Assembly (NCBI GenBank): GCA_949316235.1
Contig: OX438741.1
Location: 39,284,962 to 39,348,961 of the forward strand
From: Oegoconia quadripuncta
Taxonomy: Eukaryota; Arthropoda; Insecta; Lepidoptera; Autostichidae
DNA: 64,000 bases
Direction of reading: 5' to 3'
Position 1 is the first letter of the stretch, and the number at the start of each line of letters is the position of its first letter. The position numbers and the translations under genes are program-made. Below the pieces are notes generated by a model. The model was not told the origin of the DNA, ran no database searches, and saw nothing but the letters and a program-made list of their open reading frames with translations. Shown here piece after piece: positions 10,946-25,900 of the stretch.

Positions 10946-13900
10946 CTGCGCGAGACGGACGCCATGTGAACACATTATAAGTAGTAACATAAATCAAGCC
11001 TCCGATCGGAATATATTTCGAACGATGTTTTCTAATATTGCATTGCGGGCAAATCAAATTACCCGTAGTCCTATCGATAGTACCATAGAGGAATAACACT
11101 ACCCGAAGTACTAAGGGCAACTTCGCCTATTGGTGCTGGTATCACCGGAAATTTTGTTACGCTGAGAAGAATTGTACACAAAGAGAATAATTGTACACTA
11201 GTTAGATGGCGATGCACCACGTTTACCCTCCACTGGATGACATCTAAAAAGCCTATCACACCATCCTGAATTCTGTTTATTCAAATAACCTCACTTCAAC
11301 CAACAATATATGCTGAATTAGTCTCTGCATTTAGCATGATGTAATAGGTCCATAAGGTTCCATGGTCACCCCACATATATTATATTGAGAAAGTAATGTA
11401 ACTGCATGTTTCCAACCCGTCACTTTTGGTGTCCGTATTTAAGTGATAGATAATATTTAATCGACCATTAGATATGGCAAGTTGAATGACACAGTACAGC
11501 GCATGTATGCACCCACAATGGTACGATAACACCACTAACATGCACAGGGTCCTCCAGGTCGAACCCGCAACGCACGTCCCGCGCGCTCGAGTCGGACGCG
11601 TCGCTCGACTCGCACTGGATCACGCTGCCAACATTCACATAATTATCTTAATACGTTACACACATACAGCGCTATGTCTGCAACGCCACAGGCGCAACTC
11701 GCATGAGATTCCACAGTGTGGTCCCAAACGACCACGAACTGTAGGGTCATAGCTTAGAGTCCATGACAGGATCCCGATTCCGGCGCACTTGAGATTTCAT
11801 TGTCATTAGATGTTTCTTTGTCACTTTCACACTTATTATGCGAGACCAAAAGTGACAACCCAATCGATGTTTGACGACATTGAAATCAAGAGTACGCGAG
11901 AATCGGGCTCTAGATTTGGATACGAGCCGCACAAACAAGCTTACAGAATCAATTCTCTGTGTAAGATGCTGAATGAGTGTCACAGTCTGATCGTCTATGC
12001 TATTATACAGGGTTCACGTGAGGGTGTGGGGATGCTAGGGAAATGATGATAAAATGCAATGGTGCCGTTGACATCCGAAGTAACACGGACTTCATTCTAT
12101 GAGAATACAATATTCGAGTATTATAATTAAAGCTATCGCAATCATATCAATAACCCGCTTTTTAAGTCAAATCAACATGTACGTGCATCGTACACTCTGG
12201 TCGTGCGACATTACCAGAAATGCCTTCGGCCTCATCTTCACTTAACATCAGGTGTGATTGAGGTCAAGTGCTAACATGTTGTGCGTTATAAAATGTGCGA
12301 GCGCCGCAACACCTGCCTATACTGGAACGGTTGTCGTGCGGCCGTTCTTTTAGGACAATAATATAGTGAAGGACATGATCCTAGACAAACCACCGGGTGT
12401 GGGAAAGTGACTGACTTACTCACACAAGGTCAGGTGCGGTCAACCCCTAACTGATGGGCGTGTATGAAGCATTTGATGAGAGTGGAAGAAGCAAAAGTAG
12501 TATGTCATGGTCGTTATAAGTGGAAAGGCGTGAGCATATGTATGTATGTATATCAACTATCTGAAACCGATAAGACAAGCCAATTGCTTCATGTGGCACT
12601 AGACGGCGATAAAAAAAAGCTTTACTTCTCCATCGTCAGTGATCTATCACTTTCAGCTGGTCGTCAACAACTATCACAGTTTAACTTGAGACAATATTAA
12701 AAGGAGACCTCTCCGTGGCGACGTTGAGCCTCCCGGAGCGGCGATGCCTGGCGACCAAGTGCGCCGCGTGCAGTGGGGCGGGGGCGGCGGGGGCGGGACC
12801 GGGGCAGGGCGGGGGCCAGGGCAGGGAGGGGGCCGGGGCGGGGGCGGGGGGCAGCGCGTCGTGGGGAGCGATGTCCAGCTCGAGGGCCCGCAGCGCGGCC
12901 AGGCGGCGCGCGGGCGGCGGGACATCGCGCCCGCCCACGGCACGCTCCACCAGCCGGCTCGCTGCCACTGTCTGTGCAGACGAATTAACCCGTACTGTAG
13001 CCTGTGCTCCATGCTGCCCGAGCTGCCAACATCGGTGCCCTCTGTAGCCTATATCATCGCCAGTTCGTTGATGTCCTAACTACTCTGAATTACATGTGTC
13101 CTAAAAGAAATTCTACACTAAATGAATGGCAGCTTCTCCTCAATTAGGAACGTCACACGTGAGAATGTGCACGGAGCAATCCTGAACTTCTCATACACGA
13201 GCGAGCTTAGATAGACGCCTAATTATTACTTTGGAAAAATGTCCCGCGCGTCGACGCGAGGGCATTTGGAGGCATCCCGACAGGGCTCTAATCGTGCCAT
13301 ATAGATATTTCCTGCCCACGATCACCTATGCTGCCGGATGCGCGTCCCTCTGAACCAATCCTGCAGAGGATGCAGAGGTCTGTTCTGATACTACTAAGGC
13401 CTACAGGTCGACGAGAATTCCGGGCTTGCCTGAACTCGCAGTAGTGTTCCCCGCCGACTCGGAGGCACGGGGAGCAGGAGAATTATGGAAGAGGAAGGGA
13501 GTCCACCTCTTAAGGAAATCACGTCTCTACATAAGAGTGTCCTAACAGCGACAATCGCGAAATCGTAGTCGAGATAGGAGATGGGTAGAGAGCTGTCTCT
13601 CTTCTTGCTCTACATCTCGCTGCATCTGGTCCTTCACTGAGTCCGCCTCGACCATATTATGTCGCGGTTGCTGACTGGCCACGGCAGATTTAAGAGGACG
13701 CTGTACACCACGACTCTGGTAGACTCATCCTACTGTTACGGCGACGGTAAAACTAGAGAAAAAGAATGTCCAAGGACTATGATGAAGTACCCTGCAGGGT
13801 GCTGTAGCTACACTAGGATAAGGTGGACACTGACCACGGGTGTGACGTGAGAGGCGGCGAGAGATGCCCTTGCGGAGGTGCGGGCGGTGGGGGCGGGGGC

Positions 13901-16900
13901 GGGCGCGGGAGCGGGGGCGGAGGCGGGGGCGGCGGGGTCGGTGGCCACGCGCTTGTCGCACACGGACACGGAGGCCGAGCCCGAGGAGCGCCGCAGCGCC
14001 CCCCCCGCCCCCGCCGCCCCGCCCCGCGCCCGCTCCGCAAACCGCCGGTTCAATTCGTCCAGTTTGCTCATTATTATCTTGTACGTCTTGCACTCGTCCG
14101 ACTGGAATTAGTGGAAGATTTCTTTTTCAATCTCCGTTCCCAATTATTATAACGTTACTCATCTTACATGTACCTCCATAATAAATATATTCTAATAAGC
14201 CGACAATAATATAACTATGTAAAAAATTCTTGAAAGACTCATGAACACCAGACTTGCTAATTATCTGGAAAGATTCAATATCCCAGCCAATGGCCAATAT
14301 GGATTCCCTTCCGGTAAATCCACTAATGATTTACCGGAATTTTGTTTTCATGAATCATCTGTTTTGTAGTTGAGGCCACTGACAATAAGCAAAAGACTGC
14401 GATAGGTCTTTCTCGGTTTAGCTAAGGCATTTGACACGGTCTCTGTTCATCTCTTTATTAAAAAGCTTGAAAACTTGGGAATTCGTGACCTGCAGCTCAA
14501 CCTTTTTGGCAGCTACATCTCTAGTCGTCTCCTGAATGTTAAAGTTGAGGATTGGATTAGTGAGGACTTACCTGTATCTTATGGCGTTCCACAGGACAGT
14601 ATATTAGGACTAACGCTGTTTTTTGTTTACAATGATCTGTGCCAACTTCAGCCACTTAAGGTTAATTGCGTTTATGCCCAAACTGGATTCAACGCTGTAA
14701 CTAAGTGGCTAGGTGACAATTTACTTACATTAAATGTGGATAAGACAATGTGTGGGGGACAGCAGTGGACTGTATGTGTAAAATATTTCTTCTGCTGGGG
14801 AGCGTTCGCTCTTGGTGAATCTTGCTTCAACTAATACACTGGTTCTATTTCAATCAGACTTTTATTTCTCCTTAACATGTAGTAGTAGTACAGAAAACAA
14901 GAATACAAAACAATGTACAATATCGCTATATTTATTCCCTAACTAAGTCTCCCAACTAGTGGGTGTCCGTGAGCAGTGGGCGGGGCGGACGTCCTCTTCT
15001 AATCTATTTCCCTCTCGCTCCGACTTGACCTTGCGGGGAACGTTGTCACTCAACTAGTTAGAGTTGCGTGCATCGGTTGTGAGGGCGTCCGGCCTTCGTG
15101 GTCCTTTTCTTGCTCGCTGTCCTTATCATCCTCCCCCCGGCGAAGACTCTGCGGAGCCTCCTTCACCGAGAGGACAGCGAGCTTCGATGTCGGCCGTCGG
15201 AACGTTCCTCCTCTGGTTCTGACGTCTGCGCTGCGAATTTCCCCGTCGCGCCCTGGGTAGATCTTCACCACTATTCCTCGGGGCCATGTGTTACGGGGCA
15301 GCGTAGCGTCGGTCACGATCACCATATCTCCCGTTTGCAGTGGTCGTTGTAGAACATCTCTGGAGCTGCCACGTGCTACCAGTGTTGGTAGGTACTCCTT
15401 GACCCATCGCCGCCAGAATTCATCGGCGAGGGCCTGACTCGTCCGCCACATACGACGATCACCTTCTTGGCATGGTCCGGTGCACGGTAGGCCTTGTGAT
15501 GATCCCAGTAGGAAGTGGTTAGGCGTTAGTGCTTCGGGATCGTCTGGTTCAACCGACACGTGCGTCAGCGGTCGTGCGTTGATACTGTGCTCTATTTCGG
15601 TCAGTACGGTACGGAGTACTTCTTCTTTTGGCGATTTTTCATGGAGTACCGCTGTCAATGCCACCTTCACCGACCGGACCAGTCGCTCCCACGCTCCACC
15701 TTGATTTGGGGCCCCGGGCGGTATGTAACGCCACGTGAGGCGATGTCGTAGCCCGTAGTCTCGTAGAGCGGGGGCCCATTCGGCGTAGGCGGCGCGTAAC
15801 TCCACATCCGCTCCTTTAAAATTCGTAGCGTTGTCGCTATACATAATAGCTGGCCACCCGCGTCGCGCTGCCATCCTTCTCAACGCCATTATGGCGGAAT
15901 CCGTGGTGAGGCTTGCGACCAATTCCAGATTTATTTATTTATTTATTTATTTAGGAGAAGCCAACGGCGATACATTGTAAGTAAAACAAAACATTGAGTA
16001 GATGTATGTACAGCTATTACAGGCTTCTACATATTAACAAAAAAAATAAAAACTAAGTAACAGATATGCTTCCATATTGCATGTATGGTGGTATGATGTG
16101 TGTATATGTGTGGGTGTGTGTGTGTGTGAAGGGAGTATTTACACTATAAATAGCATATTACATGTTATAATAAAAGGGTAAGGTATGAAGACATATTAGA
16201 GTAACTATAATATTATAATAATTATTAATATTATCTATATGTATATAATTATTCAGTGAATATGTCATTAACATAACCACTTAGTAATTGGATACAAAGA
16301 GTTTATTAGTTATCCTATCTAAGTAGTCTTTAGAGTTAATGAAGGGGTCAAAATCTGCAAAGTTACAGTTGTAATTTTTTGATATACGTGTAAATACTGA
16401 GTTTTGACTATAATTTGTTCGGCGTGAGGGCACGTGTAGCATAACCGTGTGCCGTGTGCGCTTACAAGGCGTGAAGTAACTAATTTCTGAAACAATCGCC
16501 GGGCAATCTATATTGGAGTTCAATATGTCATACAAGAAAGCCATATCAAGAAGGTGACGCCGATCATTTAACGTGAGTAATTTGTGATGTTTGCAACTGA
16601 CTTTATATTCTTTTAAGTACGTACGTGTGCGGTAGTTCAAAAATTTTAAAAACTTATACTGTATTTTTTCTATTTTATCTATATAAATATTATATCGAGG
16701 AGACCAGATGATACATCCATACTCCAGGATACTGCGTACGTAGGCAAAATAAATTGATTTTAAACAAGCTACATCAGTGAAATACTGGCAGGTACGCTTT
16801 AGAAAACCAAGTCCTTTATAGGCCTTATCAACTATAGTACTTATGTGAATATCCATTATTAGTTTATGGTCAAGAACGATACCTAAGTCTCGAACAGCAG

Positions 16901-19900
16901 TGACTCTTTCAATATATATATTGTTGATATTATAGTTGAAATCACAGTTAGTGCGCCGACGTGAGAAAGTGATAGTTTGACATTTATTAATGTTGATTTT
17001 AATTCTGTTAACCTCATAATATGTACTAAGTCTATGTAGATCGTCTTGTAGTTTATTACAATCTCTCACATTTATTGCATCCAGAAAGATTTTGGTGTCA
17101 TCTGCATACATAAGAAACTGACTGTTAACAAAGCAGGTATATATATCATACAGGTAAGCGTTATATAATAACGGTCCCAAATGGGACCCCTGAGGGACCC
17201 CAGAGGATATGCAAATTAAATCAGACTTACACCCACCGATTACTACTAATTGTGAGCGATTGCTGAGATATGATTTGATCCAGCGCAGAAGGTCACCGCA
17301 TATACCAATGTGTTCGAGCTTTCTGAGCAGAATAACGTGATCTACACGATCAAAAGCTTTTTCAATATCAGTATAGATCACGTCAATCTGCTTACCTTCT
17401 TCCATTTTGGTTAATAAATAATTAAAAAAGATGGTCATGTTAGTTTGCGTGGATCGTCCTTTTAGAAATCCATGTTGTTGTTCGGGAATGGCATTAGTTA
17501 TGATTGGGTAGATTCTGTTATAGACTATTTTCTCGAAAATTTTGTTAAAAACATTAAGAATAGAGATGGGTCTATAATTAGTCACTTGTGATTTGCTGCC
17601 TTTCTTATGAATCGGTACTACGTTAGCTACTTTCCACAATTGAGGAAACACGCCCTCCTTCACAGACCTATTAAATATAATCGATAGAGGAAGAGCTAAA
17701 GCTGAGCAACATTTTTTAATATATAATGGTGGTGTATTATCAGGACCTGCCCCCTTGGATACGTCAAGACTTTTAATGAGTTTCAATACGTCATCCTTTG
17801 TGATGGAAACAGATGAGATACAGGCAGAGGAATCAGTATACGGAGGAGCCAAGTATAAAGGCGGATAAGTGGAGGCTGGCTCTTGAAAGACGCTCTGAAA
17901 AAAAGAATTAAAGGCAGAACAGATGGCTTCGCCTGTGTAATCATTACCTTTATATGTTACTTTGCTGGGATAATTAGATGTCATATTGCGACGTGATTTA
18001 ATGTAACTCCAAAGATGTTTAGGATTACTCTTTATGCTCGATTGAATATTTTCAATAAACTTATTATAACAGACAGTTTCCACTCTTTGCAAGCGTGCTC
18101 TAAGTAAAGAAAACACTTGGTAGTCGCGCTGATTACCGTATTTCTTCCAACGACCATGAGCTTTAACTTTTTCACGCGAAATTCGGATGACTGCGGGTGT
18201 ATACCAGATGGGATATGTATTGCGGCGAATAGTTTTAAGTGGTATAAATAGCTTAAAGCTATTGTATATATATTCATAAAGAGTATCTACCGCATCATCT
18301 ACGTTGCCTTCAAGAAGTAAATTATCCCACTGCACTTTGCTTAGATATTCTATTGTACGTTCATAGTCGCACTTGTGGAATCTGAATCTGGGGGAATTGT
18401 TAGTCTTAAATGGTTCGGTAGTTATGTCACTAGCATCTATGATGAAAGGAGGGTGAAATACGTCTACTGTTAAAAGAGATGAATCACACTGTTTCAATTC
18501 AATTGAAAAATTTGTGAAAACTAAGTCTAAAGTGTTATTACATGAATTAGTAAGCGTATTATGTTGTATCAGGTTAAGGAGGTTCAATTCATCCAAGAAG
18601 TTAGAAGCGGCTTCCTGGAAACTTGAAGAACCTTCTTTTACAATGGTATGCCCTAAACTGCTCCACTTAATACAACTAAGATTAAAATCGCCAGCCAGTA
18701 GAAAACTGTCGTTTGTATTACTAGAAATCACCGATTTGGTATCCAGAATAAAGGATTCAATATTCTGAACCTGGTGGTCAGAGTTCGTTTCACCCGGTAT
18801 ATACGTAGCCGCTATATGTAGGCTGCCCACCTGGGAAGCCAGCGCGGATTTAGGTATAGTCACCCACAGAGATTCGAATAGCGAGTTGTTAGACCACTCG
18901 GGACGCGTAATAGCACAGAGTGTGCGCTTCGTGAGAATTATGACGCCGCCGCCCGATTTCTTTTTGGTAAGAATAAGGTTCCTGTCACGTCTAAAAACAT
19001 CATATCTAGAATCACAAAGCTCTGAGTCAAGTATTGAGTCGTGAAGCCATGTTTCAACAAGGATAATTATATCATAGTCTTCGGTGGCAATACTGCGGTA
19101 AAGATCAGGACACTTGGTTCTGAGACCACGGATGTTCTGGTAGTAAATATTTAAATTCGCCATTTTTGTTATAATTATTAAATCAAAAAAGAACATGCAT
19201 GGGGAATATAATTATTAGTTATGTGATTATTATCAAAATCTCCTCTGTGGAAATTCAAACATCTGTGGAGCAGAACGACACGCAATAATACTCCGTAGAT
19301 GCAACTGAAAGGCATCCCATTGTATGCCTGCATGGGCAAAATTACAACCGTAACTATACAGCAAACCCAGAGTACATAATTAATTGATGAAGTAATTATA
19401 GTATAATAATCAATTGTATTCAGTTTATAAATGAGTATAAATGAGATTATATCACGTGGTCGTATTTGCGTTACATTAATTAAGAATTGCACATAGATGT
19501 GACTTAATTTGAAACGACAGTGTAGTGAGGGAAACTGCAGATAAGGACAGAATAATCCGCCGAAGGCGGCGGCTTCGAGCCTGCGATGACAATAACAGGT
19601 ATTGGAATGCGATGCAATATTAGTCCAGCATCCATTTAGATACATACAATTGTTAAGTATATACATAATTAATAAATGACTGTTGCTACGTTTTGTATAT
19701 ATTTTTTGTTTTAAAAAGTTTTTATGGTATATTGTTATAAACTTATTTGAGATATGATACTGATATGATAATGACAAATATAGTATATAATTTGACTGAT
19801 TGAAGTTTTGATCGTTATAATATGGAATAAAGACGTAATAGATACAGTTGTTATATTTAATTAGTACTTCATAGCTTAGTGGTGTTAAAATTTTACAAAC

Positions 19901-22900
19901 ACTCGTAGGGAATAGATTGGATGGGTGACTGTAATTGTATAAACTTTTATGTAATGGATTTCTGAGTATGATACTCAGAAAATAAGCATTGAATATAAGT
20001 ATAGTGTAATGAAAGTTGGCGATTAAAGTGTGTTTATGATTATAAAAGTGGTGCTTTGATAAGTATTGTGTAATAATATTGTGTAGGCTAGTGTATGATG
20101 ACATATGACTTACACATAGTACCAAACTTATTATAAGTATAATAAAAACAATATTTAGCGCATTTTTTGAATTAGATCGTTCTCCGTTTCGATGGTGATC
20201 AAAGGTGCCAAATCCGCTTGTCGAGCGAGAATTGTACAGTTTTTTACCCATACCCATTTCCAACCTTTTTGAGCCTTTCTTTCATTTGTCTTCTTTAGTA
20301 AGTTTTTATTGAAAACAGTTAAATGTTCATTAATGTAGACTGGTTTGCGGTCACCACCCATGTTAAGGTCCTTGGTGGTGATACCACGCTGTTTCCGTAT
20401 ACCCGCGATAATGTTATCTTTGGTTAACCGTAACTTGAATTTCACTATGATATTACGGGGTCTGCCTTGTATGGATTTCATGGGTCGGACTCTGTTGATG
20501 TGAACAATATCTTCAGGGGACAAATCCACACCTGCATGCTTGGCAATTTGTAAAAGGATACCTCCAAGGTTCTCGTTTTTTATTTCGGGTAGTCCTGATA
20601 TTTCGATATTGTTAATTCTCTCGTGTTGTTGCTGTCTGTTTAATTGTAGCTGGAAATCATGGAGACATTTTTTAACATCTAACAGCTCATTATTTAATTT
20701 ACTGTCGGATTTCAAGTGTTCATCATATTTATTCATGCGTTGTTGCAGTATATCAATACGATTAGATGAGAATTCAATTGATGTTTGCATATCAGTGATG
20801 GTCGAGGAGGTATCTTGTTGTACAGTATACATTGCTGCTAATGAATTCTTTATTTCGGAATATTCTGAGCGGAGTTGGTTGATATCAGATTTGATTTCAT
20901 TCGATGTGGTGGATAGCTTATTCATCTCCGTCATAATCATGTTACTAATAGAAGTATTTACCTCCGTCTTGAATGTTTCGAGGGAGCTTTGAATTTTCTT
21001 CATATGAATGTCAAGCATACTTTCCAAGGCATCCACCTCGGGGGGTTGTTTTCTTTTCCGGAAATTGACAAAGGAGTCAAGTGTGTGTTCATTACTTTGG
21101 GACTTGGTTAAGTCCGTCAGAGAAGCCGCCTTAGAGGACGTTGGCGAGTGGAACGTCATTGTATTCTAATTGTGTTGCAACGCAGTTTTGTCGAGAGAAC
21201 CGGTGTGCGTGTTGGTAGCGGTCAGAGCACGAAACCCGTTTCGCACGAAAAATAGGTACCTGCTGTTACACTCACACGTACGCTGCCCCGTCTAAGCACG
21301 ACAGAGAAGCGAGTTATGCAACTGATTTACCAAATTATGATACGTAAATCACTAGACACAAGATTCACTCTTATTTGCACTTTTAACACGTTGGTGAATT
21401 AAAATGTTTAAGAGATTGGACTGGAATGGAAACACGTCTGCACTGAGCGACGGCTCAGCCTATATTGGACGGATAGATGGACGGCCCTTGTCGTTAGGCA
21501 GGTGAACAGGGCCCCCCATCGCTTCTCGTGCCGTCGTCCCACGGTTACCGTCATAGGCCCGAAATAGTCCAACCCACAGTTGGAGAATGGGCGGTGGTAG
21601 GGGTCCAGGCGCGCTGCAGGTAGGTCGCCGCAGATAGGTATACTCGGTGTTGCTCTTCGTAGACGGCAGTGTGCGCAGTTTCGTGCTACGGTGCGTATGG
21701 TAGGTCGTAGGCGTAGCACCCAGTAGCGTTGGCGTAACTCGTTTACTACGCGCTCTCGGCTAGCGTGACCGGCGTTCGCATGTTCTTCAAGTACGATGAG
21801 CCGTGTCAGCGGATGACGGCCGTCTAAGATCACTGGCCGCTTAGTGTGGGCGGGCAGTTGAGCGGCGCCGATTCGTCCATTAACTCGTAACAGCCCATCT
21901 TTGTCTAATACCGGGTCTAACTTTATCAATCGGCTCGTTCGGGCAAGGGTTTTGCCGGCGCGTAAACGGCTTATCTCTTCGGGAAAGCTCTCTTCTTGCG
22001 CATGAGTCAGCCACAGCTTCTCTGCTCGTTCCAGGTGTGCCACACTCATATGTTTCTCTCGCCGTCGGCATTTATCGATAAATAATAATATCGCGGCGGT
22101 GGCACGTAGCAGTCGCTGTAAGTTTGAGAAGCGATCGATGTTCGGTAGAGGGCGCTGTTGCTGCGTAGTTATGGAATTTACGATGACTTCCTCTTCGGTT
22201 TCGAGAGTGGCGGGTTCGGACGGCCATTTTTCCTTTTCATGTTTCAGGAATTCAGGACCCGTAAACCACCAGTCTTCAGCGTTCGTAGGCACATATTTAG
22301 ATCGGGTGGCTACGTCGGCTACGTTCATTTCCGAAGGTGTCCATCGCCATTGACGCACTTCAGTGAGTTCAGCTATTTCACCGAGGCGGTGGGCGACGAA
22401 TGGTGTGTGTCGTCGCGCGTCTTTGCGTATCCAATGTAGGACGGTTCGGGAGTCTGTCCAATAGGTAATTTCATCAATAGGTAGGCGGTGACCTCTTTGT
22501 ATCGTATCGGCCAATCGAGCGCCTATGAGGGCCGCTTGTAACTCTAGGCGTGGGATGCTTTGAGTTTTCAGCGGCGCGACCTTTGCTTTGGCCGCAGCGA
22601 GCACGACGTGGACGGTGCCGTCATCATTTTCAATTTGCCAGTACGCGGCAGTCGCGTACGCTTCTTGACTTGCATCGCAGAAGACGTGTAGCTTTCTCTT
22701 CGCGTGGCCTTTTCTCTTGTCGTAGCAGCGGGGCAGGCGTAGCGCTGCTACGCGTTCTATACTTTCTAACCAACTTAGTAAGTCGTTAGCGTGTTCATCG
22801 GGCAGCGGGTCGTCCCATCCGATCTGTAGGCGCCACAGCTGTTGTAGGTATATTTTAGCGCTTATCGTATAGCAGCTAAGTAGGCCGAGGGGGTCGTATA

Positions 22901-25900
22901 CGGACATCGCTGCGCTTAGAGCTTCTCTCTTCGTCGGCGCGCGGTCTCGTGTGCGCACCTCAGCGGGGACGCGCGGCATGGCAGTGTTGAAGCCAAGTTC
23001 ATCTTCTTTAGGGTTCCATATCAGCCCTAATGTCTTGTTGTCATGGCCAAGGCGTGTCGTAGAGTGGGCGCGTAGCATCGTAGGCACGTCGATTAGAGCG
23101 CCCTCTGAGTTTGAATTCCAACCACGTAGCTGGAAACTGGCCTGTGCGTGTACTTCGATGACTTCTTTTATCGTGGCGGCAGCTGCTTCTGTGGTCTCGT
23201 GGCTACTGACGAAGTCATCCATATAGTGGTCTTCAGTTATCGCTCGGAAGGCCAATGGATGGGTGTGCGCGTGAGCGTGCGCGTTGTGGTTACGCACGCT
23301 GTGCGCGAGGAACGGTGAGCATGTCGCGCCAAAAATCATCGATTCATATCGCGGGGCGGGAAGGTTCGGTCGCGCCCGCGCCACAGGAACATCTGTGCCG
23401 GTTGATCTTGTTTCCTTATCTTTATTCTCAAAAACATTTCTTCGATGTCTGCGGTCACGGCGATAGGGTATTCTCGAAACTTAAACAGTATGCTCATCAG
23501 TGATTGTAGCATGTCTGGACCCTCGATAAGCTTATCATTTAAGCTGGTTTCGCGTGTGACGGCTGCTGCATCAAAAACTATTCTTACTTTGCCGGGCTTG
23601 TTAGGGTTAAGCACGGCAAAGTGTGGTAGGTACCATTTGTACGGGCATTCTTTCTCGGTCCCGTCACACGGCACGGCGTATTCTTTCTTGATTAAATTTT
23701 CCATCTGTGCCATGTACTCTACCGCGAAAGCAGGGTCGCGGTCCATCTTTTTCTCGATGTTTTTCAATCTTCTTAGGGCGGAGTCATAACTCGGCGGCAT
23801 AGTGGGCGTGTCATCTCGCCATGTCAGCCCAACTTCATAGCGACCGTTCTTGCACTCAACCGTCTCGTTGAACTTGGTGATCGCTCGCTGATCAGTGGGT
23901 GACACCTTAGTGGTTAGTGCCACCCCTAGCGCATCGATCCTGAAGTGTGCCTCGATTCGTTCGTGAAGGCTTCTATCTTCTTCAGTATGCATGTGCAGGT
24001 GGAGGACGGAGGCTTCGTCTCTGTATATACTGGCTCATGGTGCGGTGCCGTGGATCACCCAGCCCAGCTGAGTCTTGGAGGCGGCGGGTTCATGTCTTCT
24101 ACCAGTCCTCAGCTCGCGGGTGACGATCATTTCCCAATTATCAGCACCAATCAGCAGTTTAGGTATTGCTAGTTCGTAGCTTACATTTTCAATCGGTAGA
24201 TCGCGCAGGTGCTCATAATTTAACAGGCGTGCTGGTATCGTTTGCTTCGCCAGAGTGAGTTCTTTCACTGTGCGTGCTGCGATCTTCTGTGTGTGGTTGC
24301 CGGTCTGTAATTGTATCTTGACCAGGCGACTATCGTTCTCCCGTCGGGATGAGTTCACTCCGTGTATATGGAGTGGTGATGCTGGTCCGCCGGCGTTTAC
24401 ATACCGTGCCAGCTCTTCATCAATGAGGGTGATAGAGGATCCCTCATCCAGCAGTGCATAGGTCTTCACTTCGCCGCCGGGGCCAGCCACGGTCACCGGA
24501 CACACCTTCAGTAGTACCTCGCTGTGATTTGTACTTCCGTTGACAACTAGTACTGTCCCGTCGGTAGATGTCGCGGCGGTCGGCATGGGCGTCGTGGTAG
24601 CGGTGGAAAACGCAGTTGAGTGGAGCAGCGAATGATGCGGACGTGAACAGCCTTGGACGCCGCATAGTTTAGCGCGGCAGTGGTTACGCCGATGTGCTTT
24701 ATTAATGCATTTAAAACACAATTTCTTCTCTTTGACCCACTGCCACCGACGGTCCATACTGAGCGCCCGGTATTGATCGCACTGTGGGACGTTGTGTCGT
24801 GCCCCACAGTATAAACACCGTTCATCCTCAGCGTCGTTCGTGTCGGTATCGGAGGCAGTAGGAGCAGCGGAGGTGGCGTAGGTTGTTGCTCGTCGAGTTG
24901 CGTCCGCTCGCCGCGTGGTGGCGCTGCTGGCGTTTTTCACATTTCTGACTGGCGGTGCGGTGGTACTCGGTGCGTATGCGTGTTTCAATGCGCGGTCGGC
25001 TTCTCTCATTAGAAAATGCGATAGTGTCACGATCTGTGGCTCTGAATCGTCTCCGTAGTCCTCGGCGTAATCACACCAACGTGAGCGTAGATGCGGGCTT
25101 AACTTCTCTATGACTTCTCGTGCTAGCAGCGGATTGTTTAAGTAACCGCGCTGATCGAGGCTATTCAGCACTTGGACAATGTTCTGTAGTTTCACCGCTA
25201 GAGTGTTCAACTCGGACGCGCTGGGGCCTGGACGTGGAAGTTTTCTAATATCGTTGAGAGCTTGATCAATCATCACCTCTGGACGGCCGTAGCATTGTTC
25301 TAATGTTCTCATTATTTTCACAGGATCCATAGTAGTGTGTAGAAGTGCGTGGACTGCGTCGCGTGCTTCTCCTTTCAAACAGTTGCGTAGTCTCGCCATG
25401 TTCTCTACAGCACTGAATTGGTAGACTGACGTGGAGTCTCTCATCGCTGCCTTGAAGGGAAGCCACTCACCGGGAGCTCCTGTGAAGGTAGGGAGCTCTG
25501 TGGCCTGTCTCGGCGGCGGTCGTACTCGTGCCATCTGTTTTATTGCATCCGCAAGCTGTTCGATTCCTCTTCCCTGGCTGCGGCTGCGGTTGTGGACCGG
25601 AGTCGGTGAGCGGGGACGATCGTTATTTTGCTTCGGCGTGTCGACCCACTCGGTTGGTTTCGATGGTGTTGTCTGCTGCCGTATGCTCGCTGCATACTCC
25701 CCCCGTAGAGGACGCGAGGCGTGGGCGTTCACAGACGTCATCGTTGCCACGTTCTGTGGCTGGTGCACGGCTGCGGTGGTCGCGGCAGCTGGTGGTGCAC
25801 TTGGCTGTTGCAATGAGCTTATTTCACGTTCGGAAGAGATAGGCTCATGCTGGCGAAGCCATTCGTCGACTCGATCCTCCAGTATTGGCTGATTGTGTAC

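Larger units (their letters stand above)
15931..21474 (-). mobile_element. Near full-length APE-type LINE (CR1/Jockey-like) nested in the BEL integrase
   Basis: The minus-strand element runs from a 5' leader at 21474 through ORF1, an unusual middle frame and ORF2 to a 3' end made of about six TAAA units at 15931-15953. AGAT flanks both sides (15927-15930 and 21475-21478) and may be a 4-bp target duplication. ORF1 and ORF2 are both open, with no obvious disabling mutation. Microsatellite 3' tails instead of poly(A), together with an N-terminal endonuclease and no RNase H, fit the CR1/Jockey group; the exact clade needs a tree. It is the youngest insertion of the nest. Confidence 0.88.

Noticed and set aside
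10681..10980. Arg/Pro-rich plus-strand frames opposite the last gene B exon
   Set aside because: They are GC-rich antisense shadows; the minus strand has splice sites, phase agreement and a poly(A) signal.
12715..13079. Gly/Ala-rich plus-strand frames
   Set aside because: Antisense of the Pro/Ala tract in the 12709-12971 exon.
13823..14181. Arg/Gly/Pro-rich plus-strand frames
   Set aside because: Antisense of the Ala-Pro exon at 13835-14101, open only because of GC-rich low complexity.
20540..20992. 150-codon plus-strand frame
   Set aside because: Antisense of the coiled-coil part of LINE ORF1.
21880..25842. Several plus-strand and minor-frame ORFs of 60 to 150 codons
   Set aside because: All lie over the BEL gag-pol coding sequence and match no domain.
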